Source: Casp-actino8 sp032118015
Lineage (GTDB): Bacteria; Actinomycetota; Acidimicrobiia; Acidimicrobiales; Ilumatobacteraceae
NCBI GenBank assembly: GCA_032118015.1
Contig: JAULYE010000010.1
Span: 24,611-88,610, forward strand
Length of the DNA stretch: 64,000 bases
Reading direction: 5' to 3'
Position numbers and translations under genes: made by a program. Within the stretch, counting starts at the first letter, position 1. Every line of letters begins with the position of its first letter. Positions 52,324 to 60,334 of the stretch are shown in pieces. The notes below the pieces were generated by a model. That model did no database searches, had not been told where the DNA came from, and saw only the letters and a list, made by a program, of their open reading frames with translations.

Positions 52324-53244
52324 ATGCGTGTCTGCGTCACCGGAGCTGCCGGGTTCATCGGATCTCACGTCTGTGCGTCGTTGTCGGCACATGCACAGGT
52401 CATCGGCATCGACGATTTGTCGACGGGCTCACGAGACAATCTTGCTGGATCATCGGTTGAGTTGATCGAGGCGTCGATCCTCGATGTCGACGCACTCGCA
52501 GATGCAACGCGAGGTGTGGACGCCATTGTGCATTTGGCAGCACGGCCCTCGGTGCCACGATCGCTTCTCGAGCCAGAAGCTACGCATGAAGCCAACGCCA
52601 CAGGCACGTTGCGGGTTCTCGAGGCTGCTCGTCGGGCAAACAACGCCTACACAGTTGTTGCGTCGTCATCGTCGGTGTACGGGTCCAATCCTGCTCTCCC
52701 CAAACACGAAGGTCTCGTCCCCGCGCCACTCAGTCCGTATGCGGCGTCCAAATTGGCAACCGAGCAATATGCGCTCGCATGGCAGCACAGTTTCGATCTG
52801 CCAACTTTGGCGTTTCGCTTCTTCAATGTGTTCGGGCCCCGTCAAGCACCTGGTCACGCCTACGCAGCTGTCATCCCGGCATTCGTCCACGCTGCTGTGA
52901 CTGGTCAGCCGTTGACCGTACATGGCGACGGCACGCAATCACGTGACTTCACCTACGTCGGCACCGTCGCCGATGTCATCGTCGATGCTCTGGTGCGCCG
53001 CGTCGTGCATCCAGGCCCGGTCAATCTGGCGTTCGGATCGCGTACGACGTTGATGGAGCTGATCGCATTGATCGAACTCCTCCTCGGTCACTCACTCGAG
53101 TGTGAACACCAGCCCGTACGCGCTGGTGACGTCCCGCACTCTCAGGCGGACATGACGTTGTTGAGTCACCTGTTCCCAGGAGTACAACCCGTCGATCTTG
53201 AAGTTGGTGTGCGTGCCACAATCGAATGGATGATGCATCGCTGA
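52324..53244 (+). CDS. NAD-dependent sugar epimerase/dehydratase
   Basis: A 306-aa extended short-chain dehydrogenase. The NAD motif is VTGAAGFIGSHVC (residues about 4-16), the catalytic Ser region is VVASSSSVYGSNP, and the YxxxK pair is YAASK (about residue 140). RFFNVFGPRQ and the late RDFTYVGTVADV are typical of UDP-glucose/UDP-GlcNAc 4-epimerases and related uronate epimerases. It supplies another sugar nucleotide for the same glycan. It is transcribed from its own leaderless promoter 63 bp after the acetyltransferase gene. Confidence 0.83.
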   Translation: MRVCVTGAAGFIGSHVCASLSAHAQVIGIDDLSTGSRDNLAGSSVELIEASILDVDALADATRGVDAIVHLAARPSVPRSLLEPEATHEANATGTLRVLEAARRANNAYTVVASSSSVYGSNPALPKHEGLVPAPLSPYAASKLATEQYALAWQHSFDLPTLAFRFFNVFGPRQAPGHAYAAVIPAFVHAAVTGQPLTVHGDGTQSRDFTYVGTVADVIVDALVRRVVHPGPVNLAFGSRTTLMELIALIELLLGHSLECEHQPVRAGDVPHSQADMTLLSHLFPGVQPVDLEVGVRATIEWMMHR

Positions 53245-53271
53245 CTCAGAAGCACTTCAACGACTGCTCGC

Positions 53272-54450
53272 TCATCGGTCGTCGAGTGCTCGTCGGAAGA
53301 TATCCACCATCTGCTCCCAGACCCTGTGAGGTTGGAAGTGGGTGACGACGTGCTCACGCCCAGCATGCGCGAGTCGCAGACGCAGTTCCTCGTCCTCGAG
53401 TACCTGTAGGAGCGCGTGCCGTAGCGCTTTGCGGTCACCAACTGGCACGAGGATCCCAGTTTCTCCGTCCACAACGGCGTCAACGGTTCCCGTTGCCGCA
53501 TAGGCGACAACAGGAATGCCGCAGGCCTGTGCTTGAAGTGGCCCATTGGGCAAACCCTCTCGATAGGAAGGAAAGGCAAGGACATCCGCTGTTGCATACG
53601 CGCGACGGGTGTCGTCCATCCACGGATGATGCACGATGCGGGGATGCTCGGCGATCGTCCGGCGAACAGAGGGGGAGATGCGGTCGCCGTCTTCGAATGT
53701 GCCCACGAGTAGGAGCCAGATGTCATCGCCTCCACCGCTCGTGAACCCAGTATTCGTGAACCCAGTAGTCGTGAAGTCAGGACTCGTGAACACGTCCACC
53801 AGGTCCTCAGTTCCTTTGTCCTTGGTGAGGCGACCGACGAAGACGATGACCTGTGCATCGAGGGGGAGACCGATCTCCTCTCGGCATTGCATGCGTTCTG
53901 CAGTCGTGATGGGTGTGAAACGTGTGGCATCGACGCCAGAGCTCGAGCCCAGCACGATCACATTGCCGGGTTCGATCAAATGATCTCGTTGGGCAATAGC
54001 GAGTGAACTGTTGGAGTTGAAAAACACATGCGTCCCGAGTGCGATGGATGTCCGTTCGAGAAAGCGAAACAATCGACGGCGATATCCGACTTCTGTCTCA
54101 TATCGAAGTCCGCGAACTTGGAACACTCTGATCCGAACTCGGCACAGTCGGGCAGCGATCATGCCGAGGAGCCCGGCCTTGGGGGTGGATGCGTGAACGA
54201 TGTCCGGCCGAAGACGGCGAATCAGCTGAATCGTCTGCCACAGAGCTCGCAGGTCAGCAAGAGGAGAAGGTTGACGTACGAAGTCGATGTGATGAGCCTC
54301 GACCCCGGGATCGAAGGGAGAATTATCACGTTCGACCATGCGCGTTCCAACGGATACTTCGATACCGCAATCGATGAGATACGCCAATTGCCCGCGAACC
54401 AAGACTGAGGACAGATCGTCGGTGAGGAGGACGAGTACCCGTGGGTTCAC
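53272..54450 (-). CDS. Glycosyltransferase family 4 with an in-frame repeat
   Basis: A 392-aa GT-B transferase. The acceptor domain has VHASTPKAGLLGMIAARL, as in PglA/CapM-type enzymes. The donor domain starts IVFVGRLTKDKGTEDLVDVF and ends with the EX7E-type PSYREGLPNGPLQAQACGIPVVAY, read in parts. Between them a non-homologous loop FTSPD-FTTTG-FTNTG-FTSGG is encoded by a 15-bp tandem repeat (53740-53799). It would add a sugar to the lipid-linked precursor. The GTG start lies 6 nt from a -10 box (leaderless), in a divergent promoter shared with the flippase. Confidence 0.83.
   Translation of the reverse strand: MNPRVLVLLTDDLSSVLVRGQLAYLIDCGIEVSVGTRMVERDNSPFDPGVEAHHIDFVRQPSPLADLRALWQTIQLIRRLRPDIVHASTPKAGLLGMIAARLCRVRIRVFQVRGLRYETEVGYRRRLFRFLERTSIALGTHVFFNSNSSLAIAQRDHLIEPGNVIVLGSSSGVDATRFTPITTAERMQCREEIGLPLDAQVIVFVGRLTKDKGTEDLVDVFTSPDFTTTGFTNTGFTSGGGDDIWLLLVGTFEDGDRISPSVRRTIAEHPRIVHHPWMDDTRRAYATADVLAFPSYREGLPNGPLQAQACGIPVVAYAATGTVDAVVDGETGILVPVGDRKALRHALLQVLEDEELRLRLAHAGREHVVTHFQPHRVWEQMVDIFRRALDDR
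53740..53799. repeat. 15-bp tandem repeat inside the GT4 gene
   Basis: Four consecutive units start CGTGAA. The first two differ at one position (CGTGAACCCAGTATT, CGTGAACCCAGTAGT) and the next two are degenerate. The length of 15 keeps the frame and inserts pentapeptides of the type FTxTG into a surface loop between the two GT-B domains. Confidence 0.85.
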
Positions 54451-54479
54451 CCCCCAACCGTACCGCTACGCTCAGAGCG
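54451..54479. promoter_or_regulatory. Divergent pair of leaderless promoters
   Basis: On the minus strand TACGGT (54457-54462) is 6 nt before the GTG of the GT4 gene. On the plus strand TACGCT (54467-54472) is 7 nt before an ATG at 54480. The two -10 boxes are only 4 bp apart, so polymerases should compete and the two genes should be controlled together. Confidence 0.5.
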
Positions 54480-54503
54480 ATGAGCGAAGTCGGACGTTCG
54501 TGA
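54480..54503 (+). CDS. Possible leaderless 7-codon leader peptide
   Basis: The ATG placed 7 nt after the TACGCT box opens the frame MSEVGRS, whose TGA overlaps the ABC transporter start (TGATG). Ribosomes finishing here could restart on the transporter gene, which has no ribosome binding site of its own. Confidence 0.35.
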   Translation: MSEVGRS

Positions 54504-56263
54504 TGCGTCATCGCCCCAACGGCGAGGAACGTACGGCTCAACGCCGACGAGTTCGTACTCTCATCGCGCCCTATCGCTGGTGGCTCGCTGCCTTGACGAC
54601 TCTGTCATTCATGTCGGGATCCGTCGAGGCGCTTTTTCTCGTGGTCGTCACGCGAACTGCGCTCTCGATCGCCGACGGTCGGGAGATCACGGGTCTCGTC
54701 GCAGCGATCGATGTGTCGATCAACTGGGCTCTGGTGATAGCGGTACTTCTGCTGGTGGTGAAGTTGTCCTTGGCGTTGCTCGCCGTCGCCGTGTCGGTGC
54801 GCTTCAGCGAAAAGGTGTCGACTGATTTGCGTCGTGAGCTGTCGGAGTCATTTTTGTCCGCATCGTGGGCGACACAGCAAGACGAGCCCAGTGGCAGACT
54901 GCAACAGCTGGTCACCGGATTCACTGGGAATGCTGCCGGCGTCGTCGGAGCCGTGTCATCGACGATTTCGGCAGCATTGAATTTGTTCGCTTTGCTGGTG
55001 TTTGCTGTTGCCATTGACCCGGTCGCCTCGATCATCGTCGTCTTTGCGTTACTTGCTCTCGGATCGGTGCTCGGACCTATTCGTGCACGGATTCGCATCA
55101 AGGCTCGAGCCTCGTCACGCGCTCAGATGGAGTATTCCCGATCCTTGAGTGAACTCGGCGAACTCGGTCTCGAGATGCAGACCTTTGGGGTGCGGTCACG
55201 ATTCAGCGAGATGATCGATGAGCAGTCAGATCTGGTCTCACGCACGTCACGTGAATCAGGAACCCTGCGCGGTTCCCTGCCGCACGTCTACACGACCTTG
55301 GCGTATGGCGCATTGGTGTTCGGCTTGATCGTTGCTGCCTCTGTGGGTGTGCGGGAACTCTCTGCGATCGGCGCTGTGATGTTGGTGATGCTGCGTGCAC
55401 TCAGCTACAGCCAGCAATTGCAATCTTCCTCTGCCTCCCTCGCAGGAGGGATGCCATTTCTCGAAGAGCTCGACAACACCAGAGACCGCTACCGAGCGAA
55501 CAGCGCGCCAATGGGTTCGATCCCGTTGTCCGACATGGGGACGATCGAATTTCGTAGCGTCAGTTTCGGCTACAGCAAGGACCGACCTGCGCTGACCGAA
55601 GTCTCATTCGAGATTCGACGAGGCGAGATCGTTGGTGTCATCGGGCCTTCGGGGGCCGGCAAGTCGACGCTCGTGCAACTTCTGCTCGGTCTGCGTGAGC
55701 CGACGTCGGGAGAGATCATTGTTGATGGTGTGCTCCTGCAGGATGTCGAGCGAATTGCATGGACGGGCTTGACCTCGTTCGTACCGCAGGACCCACACTT
55801 GTTCACTGGCACGATCACCGACAACATCCGATTCTTTCGCAACAACATCGATATTAAGGCCGTTCGAGAAGCGTCGGTCGAGGCCAATGTGCTGCGAGAC
55901 ATCGAGGCGCTTCCCGAAGGTTTCGACACTCACATCGGTGAGCGCGGAGTGAAGCTCTCAGGAGGTCAGCGACAACGAATCTCGATTGCACGAGCCCTTG
56001 CAGGTCGACCAGCACTTCTCGTTCTCGATGAACCGACCTCGGCTCTCGACGTGCACAGCGAGGCACTCATTCGCGAGACGGTTGCGGCCTTGGGTGGAGA
56101 TGTCACGGTGGTGATCATTGCTCATCGGATGTCGACGTTGGACATGTGCGACCGCATCATGGTGATCGAGGGTGGTCGAGTGATGGCCTTCGACACGCCA
56201 GACAAGTTGCGTGCCGACAGCGAGTTCTATCGTCAGTCCTTGAGCCTGTCTGGGATTTCCTGA
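54503..56263 (+). CDS. ABC transporter, lipid-linked glycan flippase (PglK-like)
   Basis: A 586-aa half-transporter. Six hydrophobic helices (about residues 25-310) are followed by a nucleotide-binding domain with Walker A GPSGAGKST, signature LSGGQRQRISIARA and Walker B LLVLDEPTSALD with the catalytic Glu. A single full-length NBD fits a homodimer, as for PglK (564 residues), which flips undecaprenyl-linked oligosaccharide. Its place among sugar-biosynthesis genes supports that role over drug export. The start is ATG 54503 (or GTG 54500); the upstream open frame overlaps the divergent gene and is not used. Confidence 0.8.
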   Translation: MRHRPNGEERTAQRRRVRTLIAPYRWWLAALTTLSFMSGSVEALFLVVVTRTALSIADGREITGLVAAIDVSINWALVIAVLLLVVKLSLALLAVAVSVRFSEKVSTDLRRELSESFLSASWATQQDEPSGRLQQLVTGFTGNAAGVVGAVSSTISAALNLFALLVFAVAIDPVASIIVVFALLALGSVLGPIRARIRIKARASSRAQMEYSRSLSELGELGLEMQTFGVRSRFSEMIDEQSDLVSRTSRESGTLRGSLPHVYTTLAYGALVFGLIVAASVGVRELSAIGAVMLVMLRALSYSQQLQSSSASLAGGMPFLEELDNTRDRYRANSAPMGSIPLSDMGTIEFRSVSFGYSKDRPALTEVSFEIRRGEIVGVIGPSGAGKSTLVQLLLGLREPTSGEIIVDGVLLQDVERIAWTGLTSFVPQDPHLFTGTITDNIRFFRNNIDIKAVREASVEANVLRDIEALPEGFDTHIGERGVKLSGGQRQRISIARALAGRPALLVLDEPTSALDVHSEALIRETVAALGGDVTVVIIAHRMSTLDMCDRIMVIEGGRVMAFDTPDKLRADSEFYRQSLSLSGIS

Positions 56264-56266
56264 GTG

Positions 56267-58405
56267 ATGCGAGTTCTTTGGGCAATCAAGACCCTCGGGC
56301 CAGGTGGCGCAGAAAAGCTTCTTTGCGCTCAAGCGCGAGTACGCAATCGAGACACTTTCCTAGTCGAGTGTGTGTATGTGAATCCGCATTTGGATCACCT
56401 TGTGGACGAGTTGGAGAGTGCCGGCGTTCGCACGACATGCGTGAGTCGGGGGAAACGAGATCTCCTCTGGCCCCTCCGTCTGGGTGCGATGATCCGCAAC
56501 GGCAACTGGGATGTTGTTCACGTGCATTCACCGTTGCCTGCAAGTGTGGTGCGCTTGGCGGCGTTGACCATGCCGCGCAACCAGCGACCCGCAATTGTCA
56601 GTACGGAACACAATCAGTGGAGGACCTTTCGTCCGCTGACCAGATTCGCCCACATGGTGACGTCTCTGCTCGATTCAGCGACGATTGCTGTCTCTGAGGA
56701 AGTTGCACGGTCGGTCATCGGACCTGTTCGGAGCCGTGTCCACGTTTTGCGCCATGGCATCGACATCGATGCAATCAGCGCCGAAAGATATGACCGCTCT
56801 GCGATTCGAGCAGAGTTCGGAATCGGGCCGAACGAGTTCGTCGTCGTCATGACGGCCAGTTTTCGACCGCAAAAGGACTACCCGAATCTTCTTCAGGCAG
56901 CCAAAATCGTTTCCGATCGCGGCATTCCTGTTCGATTCGTGGCCATCGGACAAGGCCCGGAGGAACGCGCTGTTCGCCGGCTTCGTACCGATCTTGGACT
57001 GAGCCACACAGTTGTCCTTGCCGGCTATCGCGACGATGCAGTGCGAGTCATGGGCGCGTGTGATGCCTTCGTGATGGCATCGCAGTGGGAGGGGTTGCCG
57101 GTCGCTGCGATGGAGGCCTGTGCTCTTGGCTTGCCGATCGTTGCGACCAAGGTCGGGGGAATCGCCGAACAATTCGCCGACCAAGAAACGGCGTTGTTGG
57201 TACCTGCACAGAACAGCGCAGCATTGGCGAGCGCAATCCAACGTGTGTACGAAGATCGCCAATTGTGGGCGAAGCTGGCCTCGGCATCGTATGCAAGTGC
57301 GGTGCGTTTCGACGTTCGACGCACACAGACATTTCTCGAAGATCTATATCAAAAGATCGGTCGCAGTCGACCCAATGGAGAGCGGTTGGTTCGAGCCGTT
57401 CCGACGAGTTCGGTGGCCGCTCCTGCACCAGGCATCAACGTGCGAATAGCTCGCAGTTACGACATCGGCGACATGATCGATATCTGCCGAATAGCAGAGG
57501 GCGCAACAGGGAACCACCAGTTCGAGGAGATGTTCTGGACAAAACATCGGAACAACCCCTTTGGTGAATCGATGATGTTGGTGGCCACCCATGATGGTCG
57601 AACAGTTGGTGTCGCCACGTGGCAACGATGGGACTTCGAGCGCGGTGACTCTTTGGTGCGGGCGGCACGACTGGAGAACTGGGCCATCGGTTCCGATGTC
57701 CAGTCGACCTCCCTTCGACAGAACATCCATGCAGCTCTCGAAGGTGAAGGACGAACTCTGCTCGCTGCTGAGGGAATCGACTTCATGTTCCATTCTTCGG
57801 AAACGGGACGTCGGGCTGAAGGGTTGAGCGCGCAATGGCGCGATCTCGGCCGCGTGCCAGTTGCCCTTCGAATCATGCGACCCGACAGTGTCCCGCGCCT
57901 GTGGGCTCTGCGCGCACGGTCATCGGTTCATCATGTACCGATCACCGTCGGAAGTGCGATAGCGGAGTCCCTCGACAATGTGGCTGCGCTTCTCGAGCGT
58001 GATCGTGTCGTACGTTCGAACATCATCGACTCGAGGAGTCTTCGCACGCATGCAACCATTGGATTTCTCCAGTGGCGGTACGGCGATCCGGTGCTGGGAG
58101 CTCGTCTGATCACACATGGAGCTGGAGCTGTCATCGTGGCAGGTCGACGGCGGGGTGATGCTCTCGAATGTGTCGTTCTCGAGTCCTTGGCTTTGTCCCC
58201 TCTCGATGTGGACCGCGCCGTTGCCGAGGCCGCCCGGGACATGGGTGCTGATCATGTGATTCGAGTCGGAGAGGGTTGTGTCTCGACAGGGTTCATTCCC
58301 CTTCCTGGATTAGGTCCCCACTTGTCATGGAGACCCGTGGGTACGAGAAGCTGTCCACCGCTTGCGAATTGGGATGTGTCGCTCGGCACTCTTGTTTCCC
58401 CCTGA
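56267..58405 (+). CDS. GT4 glycosyltransferase fused to a GNAT-like acyltransferase
   Basis: A 712-aa two-domain protein. Residues 1-370 are a complete GT-B transferase (IKTLGPGGAEKLL, VHVHSPLPASVVR, SFRPQKDYPNLLQAA, and the EX7E segment EGLPVAAMEACALGLPIVATKVGG read in parts). After a linker, residues about 392-712 resemble the FemAB/GNAT-type domain of polysaccharide clusters (RIARSYDIGDMIDICRIAEG, VGVATWQRWDF, LRTHATIGFLQWRYGDP). It may add a sugar and then acylate it. The start is ATG 56267 (GTG 56264 possible), 3 bp after the flippase stop, so both are in one operon. Confidence 0.78.
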   Translation: MRVLWAIKTLGPGGAEKLLCAQARVRNRDTFLVECVYVNPHLDHLVDELESAGVRTTCVSRGKRDLLWPLRLGAMIRNGNWDVVHVHSPLPASVVRLAALTMPRNQRPAIVSTEHNQWRTFRPLTRFAHMVTSLLDSATIAVSEEVARSVIGPVRSRVHVLRHGIDIDAISAERYDRSAIRAEFGIGPNEFVVVMTASFRPQKDYPNLLQAAKIVSDRGIPVRFVAIGQGPEERAVRRLRTDLGLSHTVVLAGYRDDAVRVMGACDAFVMASQWEGLPVAAMEACALGLPIVATKVGGIAEQFADQETALLVPAQNSAALASAIQRVYEDRQLWAKLASASYASAVRFDVRRTQTFLEDLYQKIGRSRPNGERLVRAVPTSSVAAPAPGINVRIARSYDIGDMIDICRIAEGATGNHQFEEMFWTKHRNNPFGESMMLVATHDGRTVGVATWQRWDFERGDSLVRAARLENWAIGSDVQSTSLRQNIHAALEGEGRTLLAAEGIDFMFHSSETGRRAEGLSAQWRDLGRVPVALRIMRPDSVPRLWALRARSSVHHVPITVGSAIAESLDNVAALLERDRVVRSNIIDSRSLRTHATIGFLQWRYGDPVLGARLITHGAGAVIVAGRRRGDALECVVLESLALSPLDVDRAVAEAARDMGADHVIRVGEGCVSTGFIPLPGLGPHLSWRPVGTRSCPPLANWDVSLGTLVSP

Positions 58406-58492
58406 TATCGAGTCCTGAGTCGTGTCATCGGGTCATCCATCGGGCATGATAGTTGCGCCCGCAACAAATACCGATCCTCACTTGGAGACGCC

Positions 58493-59455
58493 ATGCCCGC
58501 AGTAACCGCCGACACCATGACCTTGCCTCGACTGTCGAACCCGGATCTCACCTTGCATCGAGTGCGCCCAGTGCTGGCTGTGACCAATGCTCCGAGTGGG
58601 TTCGAAGGGGAGGGCTTTCCAGTGCGCCGCGCGTTCGCTGGTATCAGCAAGGAAGCTCTTGACCCGTTCATTCACATGGATCAGATGGGATCGGTCGATT
58701 ACGGCCCGTATGAGCCACGGGGCACGGATTGGCATCCGCACCGCGGGTTCGAGACCGTCACCTACATCATGGACGGTACGTTCGTGCACCAGGACTCCCA
58801 TGGTGGCGGCGGAGTGATCAGCAATGGCGCCACACAGTGGATGACAGCAGGTGGCGGCATCTTGCACATCGAGACACCGCCCGAAGAACTCGTCGTCTCC
58901 GGTGGCTTGTTTCATGGCGTTCAACTCTGGGTGAATCTGCCGAGTCACAAGAAGATGATCTCGCCGGCGTATCAGAACTTGGAAGCAGATCTCGTGAAGC
59001 TGGTGGCATCTCCCGACGGTGGTGCGTTGATTCGCATCATCGCGGGTGAGATCGATGGACACTCCGGCCCCGGATCGACTCGAACGCCGATCGTCGTCGC
59101 GCACGTGACTCTTGCGCCGGGAGCACGACTTGTCGTGCCGTGGAATCCAGCGTTCAACGCCCTTGCCTACGGGCTCGAAGGCGCTGGATTCGTCGGTGAA
59201 GAACGACATGCATTCGGGCTCGGAAACTTGGCCGTGTTCGGACCTGGAGATGTCCTCGAGATGCAGGCACGTGATGATCAGTCGCTCGATGTGTTGTTGC
59301 TCGGAGGCCAGCCCATTCGTGAGCCGATCGTGGCCTATGGCCCGTTCGTGATGAACAGCAAGGACGAGATCCAGCAGGCCTTCGACGATTATCAGTCGGG
59401 TCGTCTCGGTCGAGTTCCCGTTGGTGGTATCACGCCGTTTCGCGGCAAGCCGTGA
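58493..59455 (+). CDS. Pirin-family protein
   Basis: A 320-aa bicupin. The N-terminal cupin has the metal ligands of pirins: His-x-His in TDWHPHRGFETVTYIMDG, then the His and Glu in GGGILHIETPPEE, so iron binding is likely. DPFIHMDQMG is the family's opening. The C-terminal pirin_C domain runs from about residue 185. Bacterial pirins include quercetin dioxygenases and proteins that bind pyruvate dehydrogenase. The ATG has GGAG 5 nt upstream. It is convergent with the next gene, with a shared terminator. Confidence 0.87.
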   Translation: MPAVTADTMTLPRLSNPDLTLHRVRPVLAVTNAPSGFEGEGFPVRRAFAGISKEALDPFIHMDQMGSVDYGPYEPRGTDWHPHRGFETVTYIMDGTFVHQDSHGGGGVISNGATQWMTAGGGILHIETPPEELVVSGGLFHGVQLWVNLPSHKKMISPAYQNLEADLVKLVASPDGGALIRIIAGEIDGHSGPGSTRTPIVVAHVTLAPGARLVVPWNPAFNALAYGLEGAGFVGEERHAFGLGNLAVFGPGDVLEMQARDDQSLDVLLLGGQPIREPIVAYGPFVMNSKDEIQQAFDDYQSGRLGRVPVGGITPFRGKP

Positions 59456-59489
59456 TCAGGTGATCACAACTCTCGCGATCACCTGATCA
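59453..59489. terminator. Bidirectional terminator overlapping both stop codons
   Basis: TGATCAGGTGATC and its exact reverse complement form a 13-bp stem with an 11-nt loop. The left arm contains the pirin stop codon (59453-59455) and the right arm contains the stop of the minus-strand lipoprotein gene (59479-59481). Confidence 0.75.
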
Positions 59490-60225
59490 GAATCGGGATC
59501 GCTCCGAATTCGCCAGGATCAGTCTCGAGCCCGACTCCACCGCGCACGAGCAGCATCACCGTGTCACCCGGTTGAGCGCCGGACAGATCGAGTGTCACCT
59601 GGAACGGTCCGGGCACGCCCAGATTGCCGCCCATCGTTGTTTCCTGATCGAGGATTTCCGTGCGCCCAGCAATGTACGCGTACACAGTCAGGCTGGCCTC
59701 GAATCCTTCGGCCATCCCTTCGACGACAACCTCTGATACGTCGTCGGCGTCGATCTCTGCACCTGAAACCGGGCTCGTGACCATGGCGTTGTCATTGAGC
59801 GTGCCGATGATGAACCATCCATTGGACTGCCCGAGTTGGCGTACCAGGATGATGCTGCGCAATATCTCCGCCCCGCCTTCTCCGGGGGAGTAGACCCCGA
59901 TCTCTCCACTGCGCGCATCCCCAGCCATGAATTCGCCAACAACGGGAGGGACACCGAGAATGCTCAGCACGAAATCGTCGACGACAGATTCGGGAGTGGT
60001 GAACACATCGGATGCTCCGGGCCAGATTGCCGGCTGCTCGAGAGTGACCGGCTCCGTGGTGTCAGGGGATTCTGTCGTGGACGGTTCGGTGGGTTCGGTC
60101 GTGGGTGCTTCGGTCACTGTCCCGGCCGTCGAACCATCCGCTGTCGAGTCATCTGATGAGGAGGAACCTCCACCACATGCCGTGAGAACGACCAGAGTGC
60201 TGACAAGAACGAGTCGGGGGAGCAT
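59479..60225 (-). CDS. Lipoprotein with a Gmad2-like domain
   Basis: A 248-aa lipoprotein. The signal peptide ends VVLTAC, followed by GGGSSSSDDS and a Thr/Glu/Pro linker of about 35 residues that lifts the domain away from the membrane. The C-terminal about 110 residues (TSPVSGAEIDADDVSEVVVEG read in parts, FEASLTVYAYIAGRTEIL, GPFQVTLDLSGAQPG) match the pattern of the immunoglobulin-like Gmad2 domain. Its role is probably structural or ligand binding outside the cell. The ATG lies 6 nt after a -10 box, so the gene is probably leaderless. Confidence 0.75.
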   Translation of the reverse strand: MLPRLVLVSTLVVLTACGGGSSSSDDSTADGSTAGTVTEAPTTEPTEPSTTESPDTTEPVTLEQPAIWPGASDVFTTPESVVDDFVLSILGVPPVVGEFMAGDARSGEIGVYSPGEGGAEILRSIILVRQLGQSNGWFIIGTLNDNAMVTSPVSGAEIDADDVSEVVVEGMAEGFEASLTVYAYIAGRTEILDQETTMGGNLGVPGPFQVTLDLSGAQPGDTVMLLVRGGVGLETDPGEFGAIPILIR

Positions 60226-60231
60226 GAATCC

Positions 60232-60237
60232 AATGTA
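60232..60237 (-). promoter_or_regulatory. -10 box TACATT, leaderless start
   Basis: On the minus strand TACATT is followed by 6 nt and the ATG at 60225. Confidence 0.55.
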
Positions 60238-60334
60238 ACGGTGATGAACAGGTCTGTCTGGGCGCATATCGATGACTCTGTGATCTGGTGACATCGTGGC
60301 TGGTTGGTGCAGCGCAGTACGGTGAGGTACGCCC

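Noticed and set aside
58452..58465. GTTGCG-CC-CGCAAC inverted repeat before the pirin gene
   Set aside because: The loop of two bases is too tight for an RNA hairpin and there is no regulator gene nearby; probably chance.
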